From the NCBI RefSeq assembly GCF_009937765.1, contig NZ_CP047089.1, positions 3,160,272-3,224,271 of the forward strand: a stretch of 64,000 nt of DNA, given 5' to 3'. Below the pieces are notes generated by a model, which had not been told where the DNA came from, did no database searches, and saw only the letters and a list, made by a program, of their open reading frames with translations. The position numbers and the translations under genes are program-made. Shown here one piece after another: positions 50,650-58,293 of the stretch (positions are counted from its first letter, which is position 1; each line of letters starts with the position of its first letter). The stretch comes from Bacillus pumilus (GTDB lineage: Bacteria > Bacillota > Bacilli > Bacillales > Bacillaceae).

Positions 50650-51075
50650 TTAACCAACAGTTCTATTTCCTTCAAATTGATAAAAAGCTTGTGGTTCTTC
50701 GTTTAATTTTAGCAAGTGATATAGCTTGGGGTTTAGCTTTTGAAAGTTTTGCTTGCTGACCCATTTTACTTCTTCAATATCATGATCCGGATCGAGAATA
50801 CTCATTTGTCCTCCGGTGATTTCAGCAAAAAAGGTAATCATCAGTGCATGATGCTTTTTGTCTTGAAAGTATGCTTCTCGAACCGAATGAAGTTCCTTTA
50901 CTTTGCAAACAAACCCTGTCTCTTCTTTCACCTCGCGGATCACGGCTTGATGCAGGTGTTCTCCTTTTTCTACAGCACCACCTGGAAGTTCCCAATATCC
51001 CTTTATGTTTTTAACCATTAAAATATTTTCTGCTTCATCATTCATAATCGCTGATACTACGTTTACTCGTTTCAA
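50650..51075 (-). CDS. Nudix hydrolase
   Basis: Hydrolyses a nucleoside diphosphate derivative; substrate unknown. 141 residues from TTG 51075 (AGGGGG six bases upstream). The Nudix box is complete: GAVEKGEHLHQAVI followed by REVKEETGF, with all catalytic Glu residues. It may share transcription with the downstream immunity-like pair (32 bp gap). Confidence 0.88.
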   Translation of the reverse strand: MKRVNVVSAIMNDEAENILMVKNIKGYWELPGGAVEKGEHLHQAVIREVKEETGFVCKVKELHSVREAYFQDKKHHALMITFFAEITGGQMSILDPDHDIEEVKWVSKQNFQKLNPKLYHLLKLNEEPQAFYQFEGNRTVG

Positions 51076-51227
51076 ATGAATCCCCCTCAATCATTCTCTT
51101 TTTACATCAATTGTCGAATATATAGCACGAACAGTTCATTTCAATACATTCATTATACGGTATCCTTGATACAAGATACTGGATAAGGAAGCAAAACAGC
51201 ATTTGTGAGCAGATTGGAGGCTACAGC

Positions 51228-51359
51228 ATGTGGATTATCATCATTTTACTGATTGTCCTCATTGGGTTTACTGGGAATATCGTTTCTTTATTAAGACAAA
51301 TGAAAGAATCAAATGAGAAAATCATAAAACTGTTAGAACATCAAAAACCGAAAAAATAA
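51228..51359 (+). CDS. Small membrane protein, 43 residues
   Basis: One N-terminal membrane segment (MWIIIILLIVLIGFTGNIVS), then an amphipathic polar tail with many Lys and Glu (MKESNEKIIKLLEHQKPKK). GGAGG precedes ATG 51228 and a terminator follows at once. Not recognised; layout resembles single-pass regulators or type I-toxin-like peptides. Confidence 0.7.
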   Translation: MWIIIILLIVLIGFTGNIVSLLRQMKESNEKIIKLLEHQKPKK

Positions 51360-51388
51360 AAACCTCATTCTTTTAGAGAGAGGTTTTT
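51359..51388. terminator. Bidirectional terminator overlapping a stop codon
   Basis: AAAACCTC and GAGGTTTTT around a 13-nt loop. Serves the 43-residue gene on the plus strand; the minus-strand gene from 51597 ends inside its loop (stop 51373-51375). Confidence 0.8.
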
Positions 51389-51597
51389 AAGAGTAAGAAA
51401 GTATTCTTATCGTTTTCATGAAACAACATATATCTGATTCGACGAATATAATGCAGCGCAATATGAACGAGACATAAAATAAGCCCGATCATCGCAAGAA
51501 TATAGATGGGCAGCATCAAACCAGGTGCGTAGTTCACGATAAAACCTAAACAAAACGCTGTCAGCATATAGAGGCTGATCAACCTCATCAATACCAT
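51373..51597 (-). CDS. Small two-pass membrane protein
   Basis: 74 residues: two membrane segments (about 5-25 and 29-50), then a basic segment (HYIRRIRYMLF) and polar tail. ATG 51597 has GGGAGG seven bases upstream. Function unknown. An overlapping frame at 51416-51619 is a shadow with no ribosome site. Confidence 0.7.
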   Translation of the reverse strand: MVLMRLISLYMLTAFCLGFIVNYAPGLMLPIYILAMIGLILCLVHIALHYIRRIRYMLFHENDKNTFLLLKTSL

Positions 51598-51660
51598 CCG
51601 AAGCCCTCCCTTTATACACTCACTTTAACATATTTTACCTCCCCTGTCATAATTGGCTTT

Positions 51661-51698
51661 AAAAAAGAAGCGAATCCATTAAGACTCGCTTCTTTTTA
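51661..51698. terminator. Terminator after pdaC
   Basis: AAAAAGAAGCGA with TCGCTTCTTTTT, a long stem with A and T flanks. Confidence 0.88.
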
Positions 51699-51703
51699 CG
51701 TAT

Positions 51704-53107
51704 TCAATTTACCTTTTTCGCCCGCGCTTCCTTCCACTGCTCAAGCTCTGAAACTGTTAATAATTGATATCCTTGTTTGGTTAATTCCTTGATAATCGTG
51801 ACAGCTGCGTTTGCTGAGGTGTCATAGATGTCGTGCATTAAGACGGTTTCTCCGCTAGACGCATGTGTGAGAATGTAGTTGGCAACGTACTCGCTGTTTC
51901 GATATTTCCAGTCTTCAGGATCTACGTCCCAAAGCGTGACTTTCATGTTAACAGCCGCGTTGATTTGCCCGTTTGTTCCTCCATATGGCGGTCTAAAGTG
52001 AGTTGGGGTGAACCCGCCCGCTTTTTCAATGATTTGCTGGGTCTCTTCCACTTGTTTGACGGCTTGTTTTAATGGCAGTCTTGTGAGTAAAGGATGGCTA
52101 TAGGAATGATTTCCGATTTCATTTCCACCCTTTCTGATTTCACCTAGCATATCAGGGTAATATTGTACCCTGTTTCCTAATACAAAAAATGTCGCATGTC
52201 CTTTGTTTTCTTTTAAGGCTCTTAAAATTTTTGAGGTCGTGGATGGATTTGGTCCATCGTCAAATGTCAGGGCAATGGCTTTTTGATTTGGGTTGAATGT
52301 TGCCTGTTTTGGCAGTTTGACAAGCTTTCTTTGTGAGATTGGTTCTTTTTTCTCATTTTTGTTCTTTTCTTTATGAATGTATTCAGGCTTTAACATTCCT
52401 TTAAGCAGTGTTTTTTTAATCGCCAGCACTTGAGGACCTTGTTCGCTTGGTGCGATTTGTCCTGCTGGGAAGTAGAATTCAATAAAACGATCTTTGATGG
52501 CAAAATACTGATAATGCTCTGCAGCAGGAGACGTTCCTTGCTTGAGCAAATGCTCATTTTCAGCAAGAGAGCGATCTTTTTTTAATTCATCAAATGTCAT
52601 ATGTGACAGTTTTTGTAGATCTTCTTTCTTTGATAAAAACAAATCATCTATTGATAAAAAATGCTGTTTCTTGAAATCAAAATTGAATAACTTGGTTTGA
52701 TGTGCGCCTTTTACTCCGCCTTTCAATTCATATGTATTGAATTTGATCGCAGCAGTCTGTTTGGCATAATGAGTAATCTCATAATCTATGTTTAATTCAT
52801 ATCGATGATCTTCATCGACATCGCTTGCTTGGCTAAATGATGTTTTGAATCTGTCTAGCGCTGTTTCAGCAAATCTTTTCATCTCTTGATCTAGCTTTTC
52901 TTGATGAAACACCGGATAGTTGACAGCATATCTCATGTATCTCCCGTCATTCACGAGGGTGACTATTTCCACTTCTTTATAGCTCGCATCTTGTTCTACT
53001 TTCTTTTTCTCCGTCCCGCTTGCCTGCTGATTATGATAAAACGCAGCAATTCCGATGATGATTGCAAGTACGCATAGGACGAGACTAACCTTCCATTTCT
53101 TTGACAC
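51704..53107 (-). CDS. pdaC: Peptidoglycan MurNAc deacetylase PdaC
   Basis: Membrane-anchored CE4 deacetylase; in B. subtilis PdaC deacetylates MurNAc and gives lysozyme resistance. 467 residues from GTG 53107 (GAGGGG upstream), the same length as B. subtilis. Order: membrane anchor (about 8-26), DUF4163/DUF3298 region (about 45-255), deacetylase domain with TFDDGPNP, GNHSYSHPLLT, FRPPYGG and VLMHDIYD. The frame to 53143 has no ribosome site. Confidence 0.93.
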   Translation of the reverse strand: MSKKWKVSLVLCVLAIIIGIAAFYHNQQASGTEKKKVEQDASYKEVEIVTLVNDGRYMRYAVNYPVFHQEKLDQEMKRFAETALDRFKTSFSQASDVDEDHRYELNIDYEITHYAKQTAAIKFNTYELKGGVKGAHQTKLFNFDFKKQHFLSIDDLFLSKKEDLQKLSHMTFDELKKDRSLAENEHLLKQGTSPAAEHYQYFAIKDRFIEFYFPAGQIAPSEQGPQVLAIKKTLLKGMLKPEYIHKEKNKNEKKEPISQRKLVKLPKQATFNPNQKAIALTFDDGPNPSTTSKILRALKENKGHATFFVLGNRVQYYPDMLGEIRKGGNEIGNHSYSHPLLTRLPLKQAVKQVEETQQIIEKAGGFTPTHFRPPYGGTNGQINAAVNMKVTLWDVDPEDWKYRNSEYVANYILTHASSGETVLMHDIYDTSANAAVTIIKELTKQGYQLLTVSELEQWKEARAKKVN

Positions 53108-53245
53108 AATAATTCCCCTCTCGTGATGGCGTGATGGCGTCATGCCTTAATGACGTGTATTTGTAGGATAGACTTTGCGCGAACCGCATTTAGTTTTGAA
53201 AAAACATAATCGTCACATTTTAGACACATTTTGAAAGAGGAATAG

Positions 53246-53271
53246 AAAAAAGGGCTTGATTTCTCAGCCCT
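53246..53271 (-). terminator. Terminator after caspase-like gene
   Basis: AGGGCT (53251-53256) and AGCCCT (53266-53271) followed by TTTTTT on the minus strand. Confidence 0.8.
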
Positions 53272-53275
53272 CTCA

Positions 53276-53830
53276 TTATTTTTGCATATATAGTTGAAAT
53301 AATCTCGTTTCTTCATCAATCGAACTCGCTCGATCAAAAGCCGCTCTGACCGTCTTTGTATTGTTCATGCGCTCATAAAGCATGGTCAATACAAAGATAA
53401 ATGCTGCATTTCCATCAATGTAATCATCCGGCGCTACATAGGACATGGCACCTGCTTCTAAAAAGGCATCTGCTAGTTTTTTCTCACCTAGTGTGCAGCC
53501 TGTAGAAATGACGTGAACTCCTTTTAATGAAGCATACTGCCTGATGTCATCCGCTCCAAAAGCAGCGCTTCTAGGCTCCCCATCTTCGTACACATCTTCC
53601 CCTAATTCCGGCATGAGAAATGCTCCTTCTTCCCCATGAAATGATAGAAGAATATAATCGATTTCTCCTCTATTTTTTCCAGATAACACATTGATCAGGT
53701 CATTTGGTCTTCCGATCCATTGCATATCGACTTTCACGCCGAAGTTTTCAAGTGCTGCACGCAGCGCAAAAGATTCCAGTTCACTATTTGGTCCTGCTGC
53801 TAACATGATGCGCATGGCCTGTTGATTCAC
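53276..53830 (-). CDS. Caspase/CHAT-like hypothetical protein
   Basis: 184 residues from GTG 53830 (GGAGGAG 7 nt upstream). The pattern suggests a caspase-like alpha/beta fold: YILLSFHGEEGAFLMP with His65, then VHVISTGCTLG with Cys112 at the end of the next strand, then AMSYVAPDDYIDGNAAFIF. No signal peptide, no partner domain. Similar Bacillus proteins have been given unrelated names such as aminolevulinate dehydratase; nothing here supports that. Probably cotranscribed with the GNAT gene upstream (16-bp gap). Confidence 0.6.
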   Translation of the reverse strand: MNQQAMRIMLAAGPNSELESFALRAALENFGVKVDMQWIGRPNDLINVLSGKNRGEIDYILLSFHGEEGAFLMPELGEDVYEDGEPRSAAFGADDIRQYASLKGVHVISTGCTLGEKKLADAFLEAGAMSYVAPDDYIDGNAAFIFVLTMLYERMNNTKTVRAAFDRASSIDEETRLFQLYMQK

Positions 53831-53846
53831 TTTTATCTCCTCCAGA

Positions 53847-54353
53847 CTATGATAAAAATAAAACCATTTTTTCCTCATCTGCATATGTATGATCTGGCCA
53901 TTTTAGTGCTTTTTCTTCAAGCGCGTATGACTCAAATCCAACAGAGCGGTATAAGCGTTTGGCTGAGTGATTGGTTGTCACGACTGATAAATACATTTGC
54001 TCGATGTCCTGTTGATCTCTCGCAAAGGAAAGAACTTCCGTTATCAAGGCCTTGCCTACACCTTTCCCGCGGGCACCCGCTGTAACATACATCGCTACTA
54101 CATTCGCTCGGTGCTTTAATTTCTGTAAGCTTTCTTGAATGAGCGTGACCATGCCCACAAGCTTCCCTTTATCAAAAGCGCCAAAAGTCCACATAGATTG
54201 TACAGAAGCAAAACGGGCTGCGTATTTTTCTATTGTACCGATCTGCTCTTCTTCATAACTCATCGCAAAGCCCTCTGGATGTAATCGTAGTGCTTCTAGT
54301 CTCAACGCGGCATATTCTTCAGCATCATCTGGTGTTAACAATCGAATATCCAG
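53847..54353 (-). CDS. GNAT N-acetyltransferase, CTG start proposed
   Basis: Acetyl-CoA-dependent acetyltransferase of unknown substrate. Motif A is VAMYVTAGARGKGVGKALITE (about 85-105), with the Q/RxxGxG/A loop as ARGKGVG; motif B is NHSAKRLYRSVGFE. The conserved family start MxIRLLTPxDAEEY is reproduced only if translation begins at CTG 54353, seven bases after GGAGG (54365-54361). The first standard codon, TTG 54341, would lose four residues. 168 residues with the CTG start. Confidence 0.88.
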   Translation of the reverse strand: MDIRLLTPDDAEEYAALRLEALRLHPEGFAMSYEEEQIGTIEKYAARFASVQSMWTFGAFDKGKLVGMVTLIQESLQKLKHRANVVAMYVTAGARGKGVGKALITEVLSFARDQQDIEQMYLSVVTTNHSAKRLYRSVGFESYALEEKALKWPDHTYADEEKMVLFLS

Positions 54354-54430
54354 AACATCGCCTCCAATAGAAGATTGATACTTCCAATTTTATCTTGAAA
54401 GGAGCTTTTGTTCAAAATGTTTCTCTTGAA

Positions 54431-54460
54431 AATAAAAAGGCATCCCATAACAGGATGCCT
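54431..54460 (-). terminator. Terminator after the CotD-like gene
   Basis: AGGCATCC and GGATGCCT around a 7-nt loop, followed by TTTTTATTTT on the minus strand. Confidence 0.88.
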
Positions 54461-54467
54461 CCCTCCA

Positions 54468-54755
54468 TTACCACTTGCAGCGTTTCACTGGACGACAGCA
54501 AGGGTTATTGATATCACTGCCGCAATCGTATTCTTTCACGATATACTCGTTATGAGTCGACTCCGTGACAGGATAGTAGTTTTCAATTCGTTTGATATTT
54601 TTATTGACGTTTGTGATATGCGTTGGATGAATTTTTCTGATAGTCTGTTCATTCGTTCTTGTGTTGACAATTTGACGTGTGGGGAAAACAACCGTTTCAT
54701 CTCCTCCTTGGTTTCCTCTGCGAGGTCCAAAGAAAAAATCATCTAATCGGCTCAT
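54468..54755 (-). CDS. CotD-like spore coat protein
   Basis: 95 residues from ATG 54755 (AAGGGGTG upstream). Core HPTHITNVNKNIKRIENYYP matches the HP-H-TNVN phrase of CotD; the C terminus is Cys-rich (CGSDINNPCCRPVKRCKW). Differs from B. subtilis CotD in a longer N terminus (DDFFFGPRRGNQGG) and fewer His. The SigK -10 upstream supports a coat role. Confidence 0.82.
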   Translation of the reverse strand: MSRLDDFFFGPRRGNQGGDETVVFPTRQIVNTRTNEQTIRKIHPTHITNVNKNIKRIENYYPVTESTHNEYIVKEYDCGSDINNPCCRPVKRCKW

Positions 54756-54792
54756 CTCTAGCACCCCTTCAATTTGTCTTTCACTTACACTG

Positions 54793-54801
54793 TATCGTAT
54801 G
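54793..54801 (-). promoter_or_regulatory. SigK -10 element of the CotD-like gene
   Basis: CATACGATA on the minus strand fits CATANNNTA exactly, 38 bp before the start codon. AC-containing sequence lies about 16 bp upstream, in keeping with the loose SigK -35. Confidence 0.7.
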
Positions 54802-54891
54802 TAAGAGACGTCATTTGTGATTAGATGCTTGTCTATTTTTAAAAAAATCCACTATTTATCTCGTTTTCTCTTTCTTTACAAAAGGGCAACT

Positions 54892-54919
54892 TTAACATAT
54901 TATACAAATGATATATTAT
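54892..54919 (+). promoter_or_regulatory. Candidate SigA promoter of the 70-residue gene
   Basis: TTAACA (54892-54897), 16-bp spacer, TATTAT (54914-54919). Confidence 0.55.
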
Positions 54920-54978
54920 GGTAGCAGAAATAGGACGCCATAACCCTCCCACTCATCATCAAACACGAGGTGAACGAT

Positions 54979-55191
54979 ATGATCAATACGACACAACCAA
55001 TCGAACGAAACAAGCTAGACATTGCACTTGAATTGACTCAATTACATTTGAATCGATATGAAACGAATCATCCTGATCAGCTGAGTGAGGTTTATGCGAA
55101 ATATTATGCACTGCTTGAAGTGCTGGACCTGTCTTCTTATGATCAATTGATTGATTTATTGCCGGATGAGCTAAAACAGACGCTTGAGTAA
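54979..55191 (+). CDS. Hypothetical 70-residue helical protein
   Basis: Not recognised. All-helical, acidic: NKLDIALELTQLHLNRYET, then VYAKYYALLEVLDLSSYDQL and LLPDELKQTLE. ATG 54979 has AGGTGA upstream; the GTG three codons earlier overlaps that site. A terminator follows 3 bp after the stop. Soluble, probably a small regulator or sporulation protein; inference. Confidence 0.7.
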   Translation: MINTTQPIERNKLDIALELTQLHLNRYETNHPDQLSEVYAKYYALLEVLDLSSYDQLIDLLPDELKQTLE

Positions 55192-55194
55192 AAG

Positions 55195-55224
55195 ACCCTC
55201 TATCCATATGGGATAGAGGGTTTA
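55195..55224 (+). terminator. Terminator hairpin, copy 1 of twin
   Basis: ACCCTCTATCC (55195-55205), 5-nt loop, GGATAGAGGGT (55211-55221), then TTT. Almost the same 27-mer recurs at 55401. Confidence 0.85.
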
Positions 55225-55232
55225 AGATTGTT

Positions 55233-55271
55233 GACAAAAGGCTAAAATGATCTTGATTTTAGCCCTTTGTC
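55233..55271. other. 16-bp imperfect hairpin between the twin terminators
   Basis: Arms 55233-55248 and 55256-55271 (GACAAAAGGCTAAAAT against ATTTTAGCCCTTTGTC) with one mismatch and loop GATCTTG, followed by TTCTTTTC. It looks like another terminator or part of a structured RNA. The rest, to 55400, holds no reading frame but further inverted repeats (CTGG near 55323 with CCAG near 55354). Confidence 0.65.
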
Positions 55272-55400
55272 TTCTTTTCAGCGTAATAGAAAACCTTTGC
55301 AGCCCTAGGAAGGACGAGTACTGGAGCGGAGCGAATTTGTCATTCGTGAGCACCAGCACGCAGGACTGACACCAAATGCGAGGGTTTGTCTACACGCTGA

Positions 55401-55427
55401 ACCCTCTATCCACATGGGATAGAGGGT
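55401..55427. terminator. Terminator hairpin, copy 2 of twin
   Basis: ACCCTCTATCC (55401-55411), loop ACATG, GGATAGAGGGT (55417-55427): 26 of 27 bases equal to the copy at 55195. It lies 5 bp after the stop of the convergent sugar porter. Confidence 0.88.
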
Positions 55428-55432
55428 TTTCT

Positions 55433-56773
55433 TTATACTCGTGCTGCCATATCGGTTTCGATTTGTTCTAAGCTTCTTCCTTTTGTTTCAACTAGCACAA
55501 AGCGGGTGAATAATAGTCCGATTAAGCAGATGACACCAAACGAGGAGAAAATGACCCCAAAGCTGAATTTGTCTGCCAGGATAGGGAACACGAGTCCAAC
55601 GGCTAACGATCCCGTCCAGTTAAAGGCAGATGAAATACCTGCACCGATACCTCTGACAGAAAGCGGGAAAATTTCGCCGATGATGATCCACGTGATCGGT
55701 GCCCATGAGAAGGCGTAGCACAAGATAAAGCAGCAAAGTGAAATTAAGGTCACCCAGTTTAAAATACCTTCACTAACGCCAAGTGCACCTAATGCAGCTG
55801 GTGCAAAGAAAGAAAGAGCCATGCCCGTTCCCCCTACGGTGAGAATCGTTCGGCGGTCGAATCGGTCGACAAATTGTAAAAAGATCACGGTGGTGACGAC
55901 AAAAATGACACCGACAATCACTGTAAAACCTGCGGCAACTTGAGGTGCAAGCCCTACATTTCGAGCAATACTTGTTGCATAGTACACAATGGAGTTCGCC
56001 CCTTGAATTTGCTGAAGGGTCGCCATCCCAACCCCTATGAAAAGAGCCATTCTGAATTTCTTTTGGAACAATTCGCGAATACCAGAGCGTTCTTCTTTCG
56101 CGACTTCTAAAATTTCCTGCATTTCTTCTTCAATTTCTTCACGAGAAGAGCGTAGTGACCCTAATACTTCCCGTGCTTTATGCGCCATTCCGTGTTTAAT
56201 TAAATACCTCGGAGATTCAGGAAGCTTCAGCATCCCAATATAAAGCACGATAGCAAATAAAGCGGCGCTACCGAGCATCCAGCGCCAGCTGTCTGGAATA
56301 GGTTCAAACACAAATGCAACGATATAGCTTAGCAATAGTCCGCTCACGATCATGAGCTGATTGAGCCCAGACAATTTCCCGCGAATTTTAGCAGGAGCAA
56401 TTTCAGACATGTATGCCGGCACCAAAGATGAGGCTGTACCAACGGCTGTTCCTAAAAAGATACGTGCAATGGTTAATGAAATCTCTTCTGGTGCGATAGC
56501 TGATCCGATCGCTCCGACAAAAAAGATAACGGATGAGACCAAAATAAGCTTTCTTCGGCCAAATTTATCCCCTAACAGACCGCTTAAAATGGAGCCGATA
56601 ATCGCCCCGCCCATTAATGAAGAGACGACAATTCCAAGCCATAATGGGCTGAGCTGAAATTCTTGCTGAATATGTCCTTCTGCCCCTGCAATAATTCCAA
56701 TATCATATCCGAATAAGATGCCTGCAAAGGACCCGAAAAAGAAGATAAATTTGCTTGACACTTTTTTCTCCAA
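55433..56773 (-). CDS. MFS sugar porter, probable arabinose:H+ symporter (AraE-type)
   Basis: 12 membrane segments, sugar porter family of MFS. 446 residues. Signatures: GDKFGRRK after segment 2, PESPRYLIKHG in the middle, QQIQGANSIVYY in segment 7, and VETKGRSLEQIE at the end. Starts at TTG 56773 with AGGGGG upstream. Last gene after araA, so arabinose is the likely substrate; xylose or galactose cannot be excluded. Confidence 0.85.
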   Translation of the reverse strand: MEKKVSSKFIFFFGSFAGILFGYDIGIIAGAEGHIQQEFQLSPLWLGIVVSSLMGGAIIGSILSGLLGDKFGRRKLILVSSVIFFVGAIGSAIAPEEISLTIARIFLGTAVGTASSLVPAYMSEIAPAKIRGKLSGLNQLMIVSGLLLSYIVAFVFEPIPDSWRWMLGSAALFAIVLYIGMLKLPESPRYLIKHGMAHKAREVLGSLRSSREEIEEEMQEILEVAKEERSGIRELFQKKFRMALFIGVGMATLQQIQGANSIVYYATSIARNVGLAPQVAAGFTVIVGVIFVVTTVIFLQFVDRFDRRTILTVGGTGMALSFFAPAALGALGVSEGILNWVTLISLCCFILCYAFSWAPITWIIIGEIFPLSVRGIGAGISSAFNWTGSLAVGLVFPILADKFSFGVIFSSFGVICLIGLLFTRFVLVETKGRSLEQIETDMAARV

Positions 56774-56793
56774 GTGGATGACCCCCTCACTTA

Positions 56794-56807
56794 ATTAACC
56801 GCTTTCA
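56794..56807 (-). promoter_or_regulatory. Possible half-conserved cre site before the sugar porter
   Basis: TGAAAGCGGTTAAT on the minus strand; the left half fits the CcpA consensus TGWAANCGNTNWCA, the last two bases do not. Weak. Confidence 0.3.
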
Positions 56808-56819
56808 TTTCATCCCGTG

Positions 56820-56841
56820 CTTCTACTGCACGCAGTAGAAG
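56820..56841. other. Perfect hairpin between araA and the sugar porter
   Basis: CTTCTACTGC (56820-56829) and GCAGTAGAAG (56832-56841). No T tract follows on the minus strand, so an mRNA stability or processing element is more likely than a terminator. Confidence 0.6.
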
Positions 56842-56854
56842 ACCTTTCACCCTT

Positions 56855-58276
56855 CTATAAAACGACATACTCTGCACTCACAAGCTTTGCAAAATGAACA
56901 ATTTGATCAACCGATAAATTGAGGGATACGACTGTATGATGACCCCCGCCTTGCTTAATCCATGCTTTGACGCCGTCCTGAAAATTCGGCTTGATTTTCC
57001 AGAGCACACGTGCCACCGGTAAATGAGGTGCTGCTTCCTCCGGCTCAAAGGCTTCAACTTCTTGTATAAGCCATTTGAAATGAGTACCAAAATCAGCAAT
57101 AGAAACGACAACACCTTCCCCAGCTTTTCCATCAAACACAAGGCGAGCTGGATCTTCCCTGTTTCCGATTCCAAGCGGAGATACGACAATGACAGGTTTC
57201 GTATGGGCAAGCGCCGGATCTACTTCTAACATATGAGATTGCAGCACTGCTTCCTGTCCAGACGTCATTTCATACGTATAGTCCTCCATAAAACCAGTGG
57301 ATTGATGATGACTCATCACCTTTAATAATCGGTCCAGCGCAGCCGTTTTCCAATCGCCTTCCCCGGCAAAGCCATATCCCTTTGCCATCAGCCGCTGTAC
57401 CGCAAGTCCTGGCAGTTGCTTCATTCCATGTAAATCTTCAAAGTTCGTCGTAAAAGCATTGTAGCCGCCTTCATCTAAAAAGCGTTGGATGGCAATCTCA
57501 TACCGTGCTTGCACCTTGACACTTTTTTCCCAATCTTCAACTGAATACGTTCCATACTCTACATCATACTGCAATAAATACTCCGCAAATAATGCATCTA
57601 CCTCTGCTTCTTCTACTGCATTCACATATTCGACGAGATCGCCTATCCCAAAGTAATCAACGGTCCACCCTAACTGAATCTGGGCTTCGATTTTATCTCC
57701 TTCTGTGACAGCCACATGGCGCATGTTGTCACCAAACCTTGCCACTTTAATCTGAAAGCTTTCATGATAGGCGGCTGCCACATCCATCCAATCAGCGATT
57801 TGCTGCTGCACCTCCGGCTTAGACCAGTGCTCTGCAACAATTTGATTTTGTTTATTTAATCGTGCATTGATATAGCCATATTCTCTGTCTCCATGTGCCG
57901 ATTGATGAAGATTCATATAGTCCATGTCGATCGTGTCCCACGGAATTTTTTCATAATACTGTGTGACAAGATGTAAAAGAGGCTTCTGCAAAAGATTGGT
58001 CCCGCGTATCCACATTTTTGCCGGTGAAAATGTATGCATCCACGTCATGACGCCGACAACCTCATCGCGATAATTAACCTCTTTCATCAGCTTTGTGATT
58101 TGATCTGCGCTGACAGCTAGCTCCTGCAAGATCACTGGATAAGGAAGTAAACCGCTCTCATTTAAGGCATCCGTCATTTTTTGTGCATCTGCTTTTACTT
58201 TCTGTAGTGCTTCATCTCCGTATAAATGCTGTGATCCGACAATAAACCAGCATTCTTTATGTTGACTTGTTAACAT
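56855..58276 (-). CDS. araA: L-arabinose isomerase
   Basis: Converts L-arabinose to L-ribulose using a divalent metal. 473 residues, the short form seen in lactobacilli and some bacilli (about 20 shorter than B. subtilis). Near the start: ECWFIVGSQHLYGDEAL. Substrate/metal regions WMHTFSPAKMWI, GDNMRHVAVTEGDK, and C-terminal GGGHHTVVSLNL with the metal His. ATG 58276 has GAGGG upstream. Confidence 0.97.
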   Translation of the reverse strand: MLTSQHKECWFIVGSQHLYGDEALQKVKADAQKMTDALNESGLLPYPVILQELAVSADQITKLMKEVNYRDEVVGVMTWMHTFSPAKMWIRGTNLLQKPLLHLVTQYYEKIPWDTIDMDYMNLHQSAHGDREYGYINARLNKQNQIVAEHWSKPEVQQQIADWMDVAAAYHESFQIKVARFGDNMRHVAVTEGDKIEAQIQLGWTVDYFGIGDLVEYVNAVEEAEVDALFAEYLLQYDVEYGTYSVEDWEKSVKVQARYEIAIQRFLDEGGYNAFTTNFEDLHGMKQLPGLAVQRLMAKGYGFAGEGDWKTAALDRLLKVMSHHQSTGFMEDYTYEMTSGQEAVLQSHMLEVDPALAHTKPVIVVSPLGIGNREDPARLVFDGKAGEGVVVSIADFGTHFKWLIQEVEAFEPEEAAPHLPVARVLWKIKPNFQDGVKAWIKQGGGHHTVVSLNLSVDQIVHFAKLVSAEYVVL

Positions 58277-58293
58277 AGGTATCCCTCTTTTCT

